Source of the DNA: Legionella hackeliae
GTDB lineage: Bacteria > Pseudomonadota > Gammaproteobacteria > Legionellales > Legionellaceae
Direction of reading: 5' to 3'
DNA length: 64,000 nucleotides
Assembly: GCF_000953655.1 (NCBI RefSeq)
Contig: NZ_LN681226.1
Location: 1-64,000 of the forward strand
Shown: one piece after another, positions 23,950-33,235 of the stretch
How positions within the stretch are numbered: the stretch's first letter is position 1
Layout: each line of letters starts with the position of its first letter
Made by a program: the position numbers and the translations under genes
The notes under the pieces: generated by a model
What the model was told of the DNA's origin: nothing
Seen by the model: only the letters and a program-made list of their open reading frames with translations
Databases searched by the model: none

Positions 23950-26900
23950 ATGTCTTATGCAAAAATGGCAGAATTACTTTTGCTGGACGTCATGTCTAAA
24001 GCACAGATTCCAGGAGTTTCTATTGCCTTCATAAGCAGTGATGGAATCATATCTACTCAAGAACAAGGCCTTACAGAGGGTTGCGGTCTTTTTGCAATAC
24101 CAGTTGATCCACTCAAGTGTCTCTTTAATAAGCTGGGACTAGGAACTAAAGATGCTGTAGTTTTATTTGACGACAAACTTTATTATGTGAATCAAACGAC
24201 ACAAAGCATTCATCAAATACAGTTAAATGAAAGTAATCAATCCTCATATCAAAAGTTACGAGAAAGTTGTACTGATACCTATAAATTGGCCGATCCTCAA
24301 GAGTCTGAATTAATAACTACTCTAACAGGTCTTGCACCACCTACGAGAGTGAAACCAGAAACCGTTTTTGGAGCAGCCTCGCTAAGCAAACCCGTATTTG
24401 CTTATTTAGTGCAAAAGTTGATTCAGTCAAATGCGACGAATCAAGCAGAGAAAGGGACAGGTAAATTTAATTTAGATAAATTCAACCTGAGTCAATTTGA
24501 TTTAGATACCCCTCTTTTTCATATCTTGCCGTTAGAAGAATTTGAGATAGATGGAATGAAATTTGATATGTCTGACACATCTGCTGTTGTCTGTGCCCAA
24601 GCACTTACTGCAAGGATGGTGTTATCACATACAACGGGCCTTGCTCATGGTGAAATGAAGTTTCAGTTCATTCCTAATCCTAAAGAAAAAGATTCTAAAG
24701 AAAAAATGCATGGATATTCAAATGTTGGTATCGTGTACTTACAACAAGTGATTGAAAAATTGACTGAAGCAAATCTAGAAACATTGGCCAAAAACCATGT
24801 GTTTGATCATTGTGACATGACTCATAGCACTTATGAGCCACCAAAGGCCTATCACTTGCTTTTGCATGCTGAAAAGGAACCCTTGTTTGATGAAATGAAG
24901 CCTGGTCAGATTGTCATACTAAAAGAAGATGAGCAACTAACAGCCTATTGGTTAGAGAATGGAAAAATAGTCAATCGTTCTTTTCCGGAAAGAGTAGTTC
25001 CAGGAATTCTTAGACAGTTACCTGATAAAGGTAAACTTTCAAACAATTTGGAGTTGATAGAAGCTGTAATCTCGCAATATGGATGTAAAGAACCCAAACC
25101 ATGTGCCGCCAATACACTACGAACTACAGCAACAGATTATGCAAAGTTTGTCAAACATCTAAGCCATGACAACTCCATTGAAAATCCTTTTGTTCCGCAT
25201 GCCTTCATGACGCACGATAGAGGTTTAGCTGGAGCGATTGGAATTGCTAGAGACAAGATACCCGAGCTCATTTTAAGTCATGTTGCATGGGGCTTAGGTT
25301 GGGGGCTACAAACCAATGAAAAGGAAGAGGTTGTTACGGCTTACCACTCAGGCGACATGAATGATTGTAGAGCGTGGGTTGCCGTCAATTTAAAAGATAA
25401 GAGTGCCGTGGTGTTCTTTGCTAATTCGCATAATGGACATATTCTTGCGGAACACATTATCCCTTCGACAATTAAAATAGAACTGGCTTCACACTATTTT
25501 TTCCCAAAATGGGGTTTTGCTAGAACTCTTGATGAGCTAGGTGGTAAAACGAATAATTGGGGCATAAATCCATTTCCAAGACCCAATCCATCTAAAGAGC
25601 TAACAAGCTCCTTAGGTGAATTGCAAAAAAGAACTAATATCCCAAGTATTGCTACAGCAATTATTTCTGACCGCGGCGTTGTTACTACGCAAGAGGTGGG
25701 TGTGACTCATGTCAACAAACCAGAAGAAGTTACTAGTTCAACTGTTTTTGAAGCCGCTTCATTGAGTAAGCCTGTATTTGCTTATATTGTCTTGAAACTA
25801 GCGCAAAAAGGTCTCATTGATTTAGATAAACCACTTCATGAGTACGGTGATTTTGGTCCTCCACAGATGCGAGCTGATAAAAATTATAAAAAATTAACCG
25901 CTCGTATGATCCTATCTCATCAAGCAGGGTTACCTAATGAATTTTCATCTCCCGAATCTTTAAAGTATGTTTCTGAAGTAGGAAAACAATTTGATTATTC
26001 AGGTGTGGCCTATCAATTTTTAGGTGAAATTGTGGAAAACATTACTTCAAAATCACTGGAAGCTTTAGCCCAAGAAGAGTTTGCTAAGCTAGGTATAACT
26101 GATAGTAGTTTCATGCCACCAACGGGTTGCAGTCTTATTAAACTGCCAGATGAAGAGGAAGAGCCAACGCCTGAACGCATTAAAAAATTATTAAAGGATA
26201 CTTTAGATGTACATGGTCAATTAAGTATTATCCTTCATAAGGATAAATTATTTGTTGCTGAACGAGCAGTAAATGGCAGCGTACAAATTACTGAAAAAAA
26301 CTCCAACCAAATTGAAGAAAAAAGTCTAAAAGAAATCAAAGCCCGCTTTGCTCAAATACCACTATTTTTTTGGTCAAAACCCATACCGGTTGAAGCAAGG
26401 GAATTACCCCTTGTGACTACTATTGTTGGCCATCCCCCAGAACATGCTGCAACAATAGCAATAGGTCATGATAAAAATGGTTCAGTAAATCTTAAGCAAA
26501 AATTTTATATGGTTCATGCAGCAGGATCTTTGTATACAACAACTTCTGACTATGCAAAATTTTTAAAAGCCTGTGTTAACGATCCCTATATTAGGTGGGA
26601 AATGTTCAAACCTGTTGTTTCATCGTTAAGAGATAAAGATACTAAAGCCCTGAGCCAGGGAGTTTCTACTGATATTTTAGATCAAATCTCTTGGGGTCTA
26701 GGCATTGGGATTCAGAAAAATACCGATGGAACCCGTATCGCTTTTCATTGGGGTGACAATGGAACTGGATGCAATTTAGCAGCGATTAATCTTACTACAG
26801 ATGAAGCGGTTGTTTGTCTCACTAATAGCGAGAATGGGCCCGCTGTTTTTCGAGAAATTGCAGAGCCTATCGTTGGTGATTTAAGTGCTATTGGGCAATG

Positions 26901-27063
26901 GTTATCAATACGAGAAGAATTACCTCTTGAGAAGCGTGTAAAAGAAAAGCCAACTCAAGAAATGAACCAACGTTTACAGGAGCAGACACAAATTAAAACG
27001 ACAGTCGCTACTATAGAACAGCAAGAAGGAGAGCAAAATCCTTCTGATTTAGGACTGTTCTAA
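23950..27063 (+). CDS. Tandem serine beta-lactamase-fold (class C-like) protein with insert modules
   Basis: About 1037 residues with two beta-lactamase-family (PF00144-like) domains. Domain 1 has AASLSKPVFAYLVQKL (S-x-x-K), HGYSNVGIVYL (Y-x-N) and AYHSGD (H-S-G). Domain 2 has AASLSKPVFAYIVLKL, FDYSGVAYQFLG (Tyr present, Asn replaced by Gly) and FHWGDNG. Three extra beta-rich segments begin AVVLFDDKLYYVNQ, GQIVILKEDEQLTAYW and LSIILHKDKLFVAE. I chose the ATG at 23950 because the upstream codons belong to a TTG-initiated extension. No signal peptide is evident, so it is likely cytoplasmic or secreted by another route. It may be an esterase or peptidase rather than a beta-lactamase. Confidence 0.8.
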   Translation: MSYAKMAELLLLDVMSKAQIPGVSIAFISSDGIISTQEQGLTEGCGLFAIPVDPLKCLFNKLGLGTKDAVVLFDDKLYYVNQTTQSIHQIQLNESNQSSYQKLRESCTDTYKLADPQESELITTLTGLAPPTRVKPETVFGAASLSKPVFAYLVQKLIQSNATNQAEKGTGKFNLDKFNLSQFDLDTPLFHILPLEEFEIDGMKFDMSDTSAVVCAQALTARMVLSHTTGLAHGEMKFQFIPNPKEKDSKEKMHGYSNVGIVYLQQVIEKLTEANLETLAKNHVFDHCDMTHSTYEPPKAYHLLLHAEKEPLFDEMKPGQIVILKEDEQLTAYWLENGKIVNRSFPERVVPGILRQLPDKGKLSNNLELIEAVISQYGCKEPKPCAANTLRTTATDYAKFVKHLSHDNSIENPFVPHAFMTHDRGLAGAIGIARDKIPELILSHVAWGLGWGLQTNEKEEVVTAYHSGDMNDCRAWVAVNLKDKSAVVFFANSHNGHILAEHIIPSTIKIELASHYFFPKWGFARTLDELGGKTNNWGINPFPRPNPSKELTSSLGELQKRTNIPSIATAIISDRGVVTTQEVGVTHVNKPEEVTSSTVFEAASLSKPVFAYIVLKLAQKGLIDLDKPLHEYGDFGPPQMRADKNYKKLTARMILSHQAGLPNEFSSPESLKYVSEVGKQFDYSGVAYQFLGEIVENITSKSLEALAQEEFAKLGITDSSFMPPTGCSLIKLPDEEEEPTPERIKKLLKDTLDVHGQLSIILHKDKLFVAERAVNGSVQITEKNSNQIEEKSLKEIKARFAQIPLFFWSKPIPVEARELPLVTTIVGHPPEHAATIAIGHDKNGSVNLKQKFYMVHAAGSLYTTTSDYAKFLKACVNDPYIRWEMFKPVVSSLRDKDTKALSQGVSTDILDQISWGLGIGIQKNTDGTRIAFHWGDNGTGCNLAAINLTTDEAVVCLTNSENGPAVFREIAEPIVGDLSAIGQWLSIREELPLEKRVKEKPTQEMNQRLQEQTQIKTTVATIEQQEGEQNPSDLGLF

Positions 27064-27066
27064 GTA

Positions 27067-27123
27067 TTAATTGGGTTGTTCGCAAGGGTTTTTATCCGGG
27101 AGAAAGCCTCCAACCTGAGCATC
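27067..27123 (-). pseudogene. Orphan C-terminal fragment of an ABC exporter (copy 2)
   Basis: The reverse strand reads DAQVGGFLPDKNPCEQPN then a stop at 27067-27069, preceded in frame by a stop. It matches copy 1 at 27 of the first 30 bases and the intact exporter tail. The rest of the 330-bp gap up to the blaI gene holds nothing else that I can recognise, apart from the BlaI operators. Confidence 0.7.
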
Positions 27124-27322
27124 CTATAGAGTTTATATATAAGCCACTCAAATTCAGTAGTTCAGCATGTGTTTAATTTGCCGCTCATCAAGTATGGCAT
27201 CTGGAGTTTCCACCCAGAACCCTTATACGGTGTTTTAACTATATAAAATTTTATTTGTTATACCCAATGAATCTTTCTAAGAAACTTCACCACATTAATT
27301 TTTCTTTAGAACTATTTCAAGT

Positions 27323-27361
27323 CTACTATTTTTATAGTAGTATCTACTAAAAATATAGTAG
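27323..27361 (+). promoter_or_regulatory. Two tandem BlaI-type operators
   Basis: Two dyads, CTACTATTTTTATAGTAG (27323-27340) and CTACTAAAAATATAGTAG (27344-27361), lie 21 bp centre to centre, i.e. on the same face of the helix, upstream of the blaI-like gene. BlaI/MecI repressors bind such TAC-rich dyads as dimers, so the operon is probably autoregulated. Confidence 0.8.
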
Positions 27362-27393
27362 CCTGAGTTTTATTTAAGTTTCTGGAGAAAAAA

Positions 27394-27816
27394 ATGCCAA
27401 TAAAAAGAGGGGCAAACACCTTTGCTCATGATCGCCTCCTTACAGAGGTAGAACTTGAATTAATGAATATTATTTGGAGCCTTAATAAAGTAACAATTAA
27501 AGATATTGTTTCAAATTTGCCCAAAGAAAGACCTTTAGCTTATACCACTGTAGCAACTGTAGTAAAAGTGCTTGAACAAAAAGGATTTTTGGGATGCCAA
27601 AAAAACACTTATGCCCATGTTTTTCTCCCAATTGTTACCAAGGCTGAGTATGAAAGTACATGTATTGAGCATATGGTAACTAATGTTTTTGATGGTGAAC
27701 CTGTAGCACTGGTGCAAAGACTCTTGATGGCCAAAAAGCTACAGCATGATGACATTCAAGCAATTGAGGAAGCACTAAAACAATTAGTAACCTCCGAACA
27801 ACAAATAGAGGCTTGA
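27394..27816 (+). CDS. blaI: BlaI/MecI-family transcriptional repressor
   Basis: A 140-residue winged-helix protein with LTEVELELMNIIWSLNKVTIKDIVSNLP, then PLAYTTVATVVKVLEQKGFL, the BlaI DNA-recognition region, and a C-terminal dimerisation part. It would repress the operon through the two dyads just upstream and be cleaved when BlaR1 is triggered by beta-lactams. GGAG lies seven bases before the ATG. Its stop overlaps the start of the blaR1-like gene by four bases. Confidence 0.9.
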   Translation: MPIKRGANTFAHDRLLTEVELELMNIIWSLNKVTIKDIVSNLPKERPLAYTTVATVVKVLEQKGFLGCQKNTYAHVFLPIVTKAEYESTCIEHMVTNVFDGEPVALVQRLLMAKKLQHDDIQAIEEALKQLVTSEQQIEA

Positions 27817-29741
27817 GTATGTTATTCCTGGAAATTTTATTGGGCATTCATTGCTTACTTTTAGTAAGTTCATGGGTTATTGGCGGTCGTTGGCTTCTAA
27901 ATCAGCCATCTTTTAAACTCAAATTGGCCCGTTTTTTATTAATTAGCTGTGTGATTTCTCCATTAATGGTTCATTGTATAAACACCAATCAAAAATTTGA
28001 GCAGCATCACTATGCGTCCATTGATGCTTTGCAAGAGTATGTAAATCAACCCATCTTAAAGTCAAAACCCTCTCAAGACATTACTGAATCAGCAACCTCT
28101 TTCTCAATAAGCAATACGAGTTATTTTCATCTTTTTTATGTCGTGTTTTGTTTACTCATCTTATTTCGTAGTTATAAAGTATTGTTGAGTTTGGGTAGTT
28201 TAAGAGCACTATTAGCTGAAGCAATTACGTATCGAACGTCCGGTAAATTGGTCATTAAAGTTTCTCGACGTTGCCATATTCCTTTCTCAGTTGTTTTATT
28301 TAACAAAGCTTATATCGTATTACCCGTATCCTTATTTTCTTCTTCCAAGAATGTGAAGATTGCGATTGCTCATGAAGGTCAACATCATCGTAATGGTGAT
28401 TGCCTATGGGCCTATTTTATTGAAGCCCTGCGCATTATCTTCTGGGGTAATCCAGGTGTTACTCGCTGGAGTCATATTTTAAGCGAATTACAAGAATGTT
28501 CATGTGATGAAGTACTGGTTGGCCAGCCAAAAATTTCGGCACATGACTATGGCAACTGTCTGTTTGATGTAGTGCAGACAGTATCTCGATGTTCTGTGTC
28601 ATCTAACCGAGAAATTGCATGCACGGTGGGTATGGCCATGGGCAAAGACAATGAAGACTGTACATTTATCATCAGGAGAATTTCAATGTTATCAGCTTAT
28701 CCACTTAAACCCTCTAAATCCTTATTGCTAAGGGCTGCATTTGTGGGCTTTTCTATTTTGGCCCCAATCTGTGTTGCCTATTCAGCAGTAGGAACATTGA
28801 CTGGTTCTAAGACAAAAGAAATCGATACATCCCATTTAGATCCTAAAATGCAGCATATTGCAGAGCAAGAAATTAAAACAGCGATGAAACAATATCATGC
28901 AAAATCGGGGGTTATTGCTATCGTCAATGCAAAAACTGGTGATGTCATTGCATTTGCAGAAACAAGTAAGAATAAAAATCAGAGCAGTTGGAAATCACGT
29001 GTTTTTTCACCAGGGTCCTTGATAAAACCCTTTATTGCAGCGGCAGCAATTGATTCTGGGAGTAGCTCGGAAACAAAGAACTATGATTGTCACGCGCCAT
29101 ACTCTATAGAAGGCAAAACATTTACAGATTACTATGTAAGTCAAGGCTCTACTTCATTGATGCAAGCGATTACACGATCAAGTAATGTTTGCCTTATTAA
29201 GGTCGCCCAAGAAACTGGGGCACCTGTAATTCGTAAAAAACTTGCTGAATTTGGTTTTGATATGAACACTTGGTGGCAAGCAAATCAAAGTGATAAATTG
29301 CAACTCGCAATGGCTTCTGTTGGTGAGAATATACCAGTCACGATTGATTCGCTAACAAAATCTTATGCCATTCTTGCAAACTTTGGACATCCATTTCAAG
29401 GAGGAGAAGCTCCTGTTATTTCAGCAACAACAACAAACTCAATAAATCATATTCTCGAGAACGTTGTGACCAATGGTACAGGAAAACTCGCTGCTATTCC
29501 TGGTGTAAGTGTCGCAGGTAAAACAGGAACAGTTGCAGAAAACATTAATTTTGCAAAGGCGGAACATCTTGCCTTGTTTGCAGGTTTTCTACCGGTTAAT
29601 GAGCCACGTTATGCCATTGTAGTCGTAATTGAAGACGGTCATCTAAGCAAAAATGGCAAGACTTTAACCTCCGGTGGGGAATTGGCCGCTCCGGTATTTC
29701 GTAAGGTTGCCATTAATAGCCTAAATAATACGAAGCTATAA
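27813..29741 (+). CDS. blaR1: BlaR1-like M56 metallopeptidase with PBP-type transpeptidase sensor
   Basis: A 642-residue membrane protein. The N-terminal half has transmembrane segments and an M56 peptidase domain with HEGQHHRNGD (HExxH near residue 187) and LQECSCDEVLVG. After a further membrane helix (about 300-325) comes a C-terminal sensor with SPGSLIKPF (S-x-x-K near 400), RSSN (S-x-N near 456) and KTGT (near 570). These are penicillin-binding-protein transpeptidase motifs, not the class D beta-lactamase sensor of classical BlaR1. Binding of a beta-lactam would trigger the protease, which inactivates BlaI. Confidence 0.88.
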   Translation: MSMLFLEILLGIHCLLLVSSWVIGGRWLLNQPSFKLKLARFLLISCVISPLMVHCINTNQKFEQHHYASIDALQEYVNQPILKSKPSQDITESATSFSISNTSYFHLFYVVFCLLILFRSYKVLLSLGSLRALLAEAITYRTSGKLVIKVSRRCHIPFSVVLFNKAYIVLPVSLFSSSKNVKIAIAHEGQHHRNGDCLWAYFIEALRIIFWGNPGVTRWSHILSELQECSCDEVLVGQPKISAHDYGNCLFDVVQTVSRCSVSSNREIACTVGMAMGKDNEDCTFIIRRISMLSAYPLKPSKSLLLRAAFVGFSILAPICVAYSAVGTLTGSKTKEIDTSHLDPKMQHIAEQEIKTAMKQYHAKSGVIAIVNAKTGDVIAFAETSKNKNQSSWKSRVFSPGSLIKPFIAAAAIDSGSSSETKNYDCHAPYSIEGKTFTDYYVSQGSTSLMQAITRSSNVCLIKVAQETGAPVIRKKLAEFGFDMNTWWQANQSDKLQLAMASVGENIPVTIDSLTKSYAILANFGHPFQGGEAPVISATTTNSINHILENVVTNGTGKLAAIPGVSVAGKTGTVAENINFAKAEHLALFAGFLPVNEPRYAIVVVIEDGHLSKNGKTLTSGGELAAPVFRKVAINSLNNTKL

Positions 29742-29808
29742 ATCGCCTATGGGTGCGGCTGATTTGCTGTACCCATATCTATATAAATTCAAATGATGGT
29801 GAGTTGTT

Positions 29809-30609
29809 ATGAAGAAATTAAGCGTATTTTTATGTATGACGCTAGTATATTGTAGTACTACATTGGCCCAAAGCACTTGCTTTTTGGTACAGGAAAATCA
29901 AACTGTGCTAAAGCACGAGGGTAAAGATTGCAACCAACGTTTTGCACCAGAATCAACCTTTAAAATTGCCTTGAGTCTTATGGGTTTTGACTCAGGAATA
30001 TTGAAAGATGAACTTCATCCAGAATGGCAGTACAAAAAAGAATACGAACTTTATCTCAATGTATGGAAATATCCCCATAATCCACGTACCTGGATAAGAG
30101 ATTCCTGTGTTTGGTATTCACAAGTTTTAACCCAGAAATTAGGCATGCTCCGATTTAAGAATTATGTTGATGCATTTCACTATGGCAATCAGGACGTTTC
30201 CGGCGACAAAGGGAAGACAAATGGACTAACCAATGCCTGGTTATCAAGCTCTCTTGCTATATCACCTAGTGAACAAATTCAATTTCTACAAAAAATAGTC
30301 AATAAAAAATTACCCGTGAGCCCAAAAGCACGCACTATGACTAAAAATATTTTATATATTCAAGAATTAGCAGGTGGTTGGAAACTATATGGAAAAACAG
30401 GTAATGGTCGACAGTTAACAAAGAACAAAAGCCAAAAATCACCACTACAACACGGATGGTTCGTGGGTTGGATCGAGAAAGATGGTCGTGTGATTACCTT
30501 TACGAAACATATTGCAGACAGTAAAAAACATGTAACCTTCGCCAGTTTCAGAGCGAAAAATGAGGCACTAAATCAATTATTTTACTTGATTAATGAATTG
30601 GAAAAATAA
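29809..30609 (+). CDS. Class D beta-lactamase (OXA family)
   Basis: A 266-residue protein with a signal peptide (KLSVFLCMTLVYCSTTLA, cleavage likely before Gln21). Active-site motifs are S49-T-F-K52, S99-C-V101, YGN near 125 and KTGN near 196, as in class D enzymes, with WFVGWIEKDGRVITF following. It hydrolyses beta-lactams in the periplasm through an acyl-serine. It resembles OXA-29/LoxA enzymes of Legionella as I remember them; I cannot confirm the exact subfamily. It lies 67 bp after the blaR1-like gene and is probably induced with it. Confidence 0.93.
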   Translation: MKKLSVFLCMTLVYCSTTLAQSTCFLVQENQTVLKHEGKDCNQRFAPESTFKIALSLMGFDSGILKDELHPEWQYKKEYELYLNVWKYPHNPRTWIRDSCVWYSQVLTQKLGMLRFKNYVDAFHYGNQDVSGDKGKTNGLTNAWLSSSLAISPSEQIQFLQKIVNKKLPVSPKARTMTKNILYIQELAGGWKLYGKTGNGRQLTKNKSQKSPLQHGWFVGWIEKDGRVITFTKHIADSKKHVTFASFRAKNEALNQLFYLINELEK

Positions 30610-30612
30610 TAC

Positions 30613-32193
30613 ATGAAATCTAACATAGCTCTATTAATAACACAGGCTCTATTCCTATTTTGCTATCAAGCTTTTAGTTACGCCAATGAAATAGCAATTA
30701 CTTTTGATGATCTACCTGCTTCAATAGAAGAATCTATAGAGGAACAGGCTCTAATAAATCAACGAATAGTCAATGCGCTTATCAAATATAGAGTACCTGC
30801 AATTGGATTTGTGAATGAAGGGAAACTCTATCGCACTAATGAAACTCAAGAAAAAATAAATCTCCTAAAATTATGGGTAGATAACGGATTTGATTTGGGG
30901 AACCATACCTATTCGCATCTGTCTTTAAGCAGCCTCACTTCTGAGCAATTTAAAGCTGAAGTGATTAATGGCTCTAAAATATCCAAACAATTAATGCAAA
31001 GTGCCGGTAGGCAGTACCACTACTTTAGGCATCCCTACCTTGATACGGGTAAAACATTAGAGATTCGTTCTAAATTTGAATCGTTTTTAAAAAATGAGGG
31101 ATATCTGGTTGCGCCAGTTACTATAGACACTGATGACTGGAAGTTTAATCAGCAATTACATGAGTTCCCTCAGAATAAAGACAAAATCATTCAAAGTTAC
31201 CTGAAGCATACACGTGCTAAATTTGCCTTTTATGAAAGCGCATCCAAGCAAATATTTGGTAGAAATATTAATCAGACTTGGCTTTTGCATGCCAATCTTA
31301 TTAATTCATTAGCCATTGAGTCGCTCTTAACTATAGCAGAGGAATACGGTTATCATTTCATCAGTCTTGATGAAGCATTACAGGATAAAGCCTATCTGTC
31401 CGCTGATGCCTATTATGCCCCTTTTGGTGTTTCCTGGCTTTATCGATGGGATTTTACTCGGGGGAAAGTAGTTGATTGGTCTAAAGATCCTGAACCTGAT
31501 AACAATCCATTTATCACAGTTAATACCATTAAATTTTATGATAAAGACCGCAAGCGCTTTATTCCAGTTAAAATGTATGTGAGTAATGAATCACAAGGAA
31601 AAGCAAATGCAGGCATCCTTAAATTGCCCGTCGCCATCATTAATCACGGATACACAGTGCGCAATACTGAATATTCATTTTTAGCTAATGCACTTGCAGG
31701 AAATGGTTATTTTGTTGTAAGCATCCAACATGATCTAAAATCAGATCCCCCATTAGCTCAAACTGGCAATTTATTTGAACAACGGAAACCCTTATGGGAA
31801 CGAGGAAGTGCCAATATACGTTACGTAATCAAAGAGCTTAACCGCATCAACCCCAGTTTAAACTTGTCTAAAGTAACATTAATTGGCCATTCGAATGGTG
31901 GTGATATTGCCATGCTGTTTGCAAGCAAATACCCTCAATTAGTGGAAAAAATTATATCGCTGGATAGCCTCCGCATGCCTTTTCCACGCACCGGATTAAC
32001 ACCTATTTTATCGCTACGTGGAAATGATACTAAAGCAGATGAAGGCGTACTGCCTCCTAAAGAGTCGTTAAAACAATTAGCCATAACAATTATCCCACTA
32101 CCTGAGGTCAAACATATCGATTTATGTGATCGTAGTTCGAAAGTAACTCAGCAACAAATTAATGATCTGATTTTAAAGTTCTTACGGGGCTAG
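30613..32193 (+). CDS. Polysaccharide deacetylase fused to an alpha/beta hydrolase, secreted
   Basis: A 526-residue protein with a signal peptide (LLITQALFLFCYQAFSYA). Residues about 27-260 are a NodB-type deacetylase: ITFDDLPASIEES has the metal-binding Asp pair, GNHTYSHLSLSSL the His pair, and YFRHPYLDTG the catalytic Arg. Residues about 290-526 are an alpha/beta hydrolase with LPVAIINHGY, LIGHSNGGDIAML (nucleophile Ser near 427) and a C-terminal PEVKHIDLCD His. It may act on cell-wall glycans and an ester. It begins three bases after the beta-lactamase gene, so it is in the same operon. Confidence 0.85.
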   Translation: MKSNIALLITQALFLFCYQAFSYANEIAITFDDLPASIEESIEEQALINQRIVNALIKYRVPAIGFVNEGKLYRTNETQEKINLLKLWVDNGFDLGNHTYSHLSLSSLTSEQFKAEVINGSKISKQLMQSAGRQYHYFRHPYLDTGKTLEIRSKFESFLKNEGYLVAPVTIDTDDWKFNQQLHEFPQNKDKIIQSYLKHTRAKFAFYESASKQIFGRNINQTWLLHANLINSLAIESLLTIAEEYGYHFISLDEALQDKAYLSADAYYAPFGVSWLYRWDFTRGKVVDWSKDPEPDNNPFITVNTIKFYDKDRKRFIPVKMYVSNESQGKANAGILKLPVAIINHGYTVRNTEYSFLANALAGNGYFVVSIQHDLKSDPPLAQTGNLFEQRKPLWERGSANIRYVIKELNRINPSLNLSKVTLIGHSNGGDIAMLFASKYPQLVEKIISLDSLRMPFPRTGLTPILSLRGNDTKADEGVLPPKESLKQLAITIIPLPEVKHIDLCDRSSKVTQQQINDLILKFLRG

Positions 32194-32196
32194 TGT

Positions 32197-33093
32197 ATGA
32201 AAAAAATACTCGCATTGTTCAGTTTAGGCTGGTCTTTAAACCTCATGGCAGCAAATGACATATCGACCATGAAACAAACCAATACTCAAGCAAAAAAATA
32301 CACGAATGAGTTGTTTTTACATCATACTTTAACTAAAGAGTTTTCCTCCAAGATCAATAGGATCAAATATAATTTATACATCAGCCTACCCAAAGGATAT
32401 TCCTCTAACAACAAAAGCTATCCAATTATTTACTTATTAGATGCTGACTACAGTTTTGCATTAGCGAAACAAATTAGTGAGCATTTATCCGACCGAAATA
32501 GAATTAACGACTCCATTATTGTTGGAATAGCCTATGCAAATCCTAATGAGTATAAGAAAAACAGAACCAGGGATTATACCCCAAGTTATGTTAGCTCAGG
32601 GGGCTATGGATCTGAATATCAAAAATACTCGGGTGGTGCCGAAGCATTTTATCGATTTATTTATTCAGAACTTATTCCCTATCTTCACCAGACATATAGA
32701 GTCAATCAAAACAGTACTTTTGTCGGTCATTCTTATGGTGGGTTATTTGGGGTGTATTTATTAATTCATCATCCTGAAGTATTTAATCATTACATTATCG
32801 TCAGCCCCTCTCTCTGGTATGATAATCATTTGGTGCTAAAAGCAGCTCAGAGGAAACGGAATTTTAATCTACAACAAAAAACCCGTGTTTGCTTTATTAT
32901 CGGCGACCATGAAAATAAAGGCGATTACCGCATGATAGATGATTTAAAATTATTTAATGAAATCATCATGAGCAAGCCCCACAAAAATCTCAGCACTATT
33001 TTTAATATTCTAAATGATATGGATCACGATACTGTTTTTCCAGGGGCTTTAAGTTTAGGACTACTAAGGTCTTCATTTGACTTAAACAAGTGA
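32197..33093 (+). CDS. Secreted esterase of the Fes/IroE (putative esterase D) family
   Basis: A 298-residue alpha/beta hydrolase with a signal peptide (MKKILALFSLGWSLNLMAA). It shows YPIIYLLDADYSFALAKQI, TFVGHSYGGLFGVYLL with the Ser nucleophile, IIVSPSLWYDN, and a C-terminal NDMDHDTVFPGALSLGL with the His. Relatives cleave siderophore or other esters. It starts three bases after the deacetylase-hydrolase gene, which places it as the last member of the beta-lactam-linked operon. Confidence 0.88.
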   Translation: MKKILALFSLGWSLNLMAANDISTMKQTNTQAKKYTNELFLHHTLTKEFSSKINRIKYNLYISLPKGYSSNNKSYPIIYLLDADYSFALAKQISEHLSDRNRINDSIIVGIAYANPNEYKKNRTRDYTPSYVSSGGYGSEYQKYSGGAEAFYRFIYSELIPYLHQTYRVNQNSTFVGHSYGGLFGVYLLIHHPEVFNHYIIVSPSLWYDNHLVLKAAQRKRNFNLQQKTRVCFIIGDHENKGDYRMIDDLKLFNEIIMSKPHKNLSTIFNILNDMDHDTVFPGALSLGLLRSSFDLNK

Positions 33094-33197
33094 ATCAGAG
33101 TGTGATGACATTAAGTTAAAGCTTGGTTCTCAACCTCATTTAGCATTTTACCACTACCATGTGATCAAGTATTATTTCGATAAAAAATGTAAAAACA

Positions 33198-33222
33198 AAT
33201 AAAATGATAAAATCATTTTATT
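33198..33222 (+). promoter_or_regulatory. Perfect 11-bp inverted repeat ahead of a VOC gene
   Basis: AATAAAATGAT (33198-33208), spacer AAA, and ATCATTTTATT (33212-33222) lie five bases before AAGGA of the next gene. As DNA it could be an operator; as RNA a weak hairpin next to the ribosome binding site. Confidence 0.5.
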
Positions 33223-33235
33223 ATAAGGAAAAACC

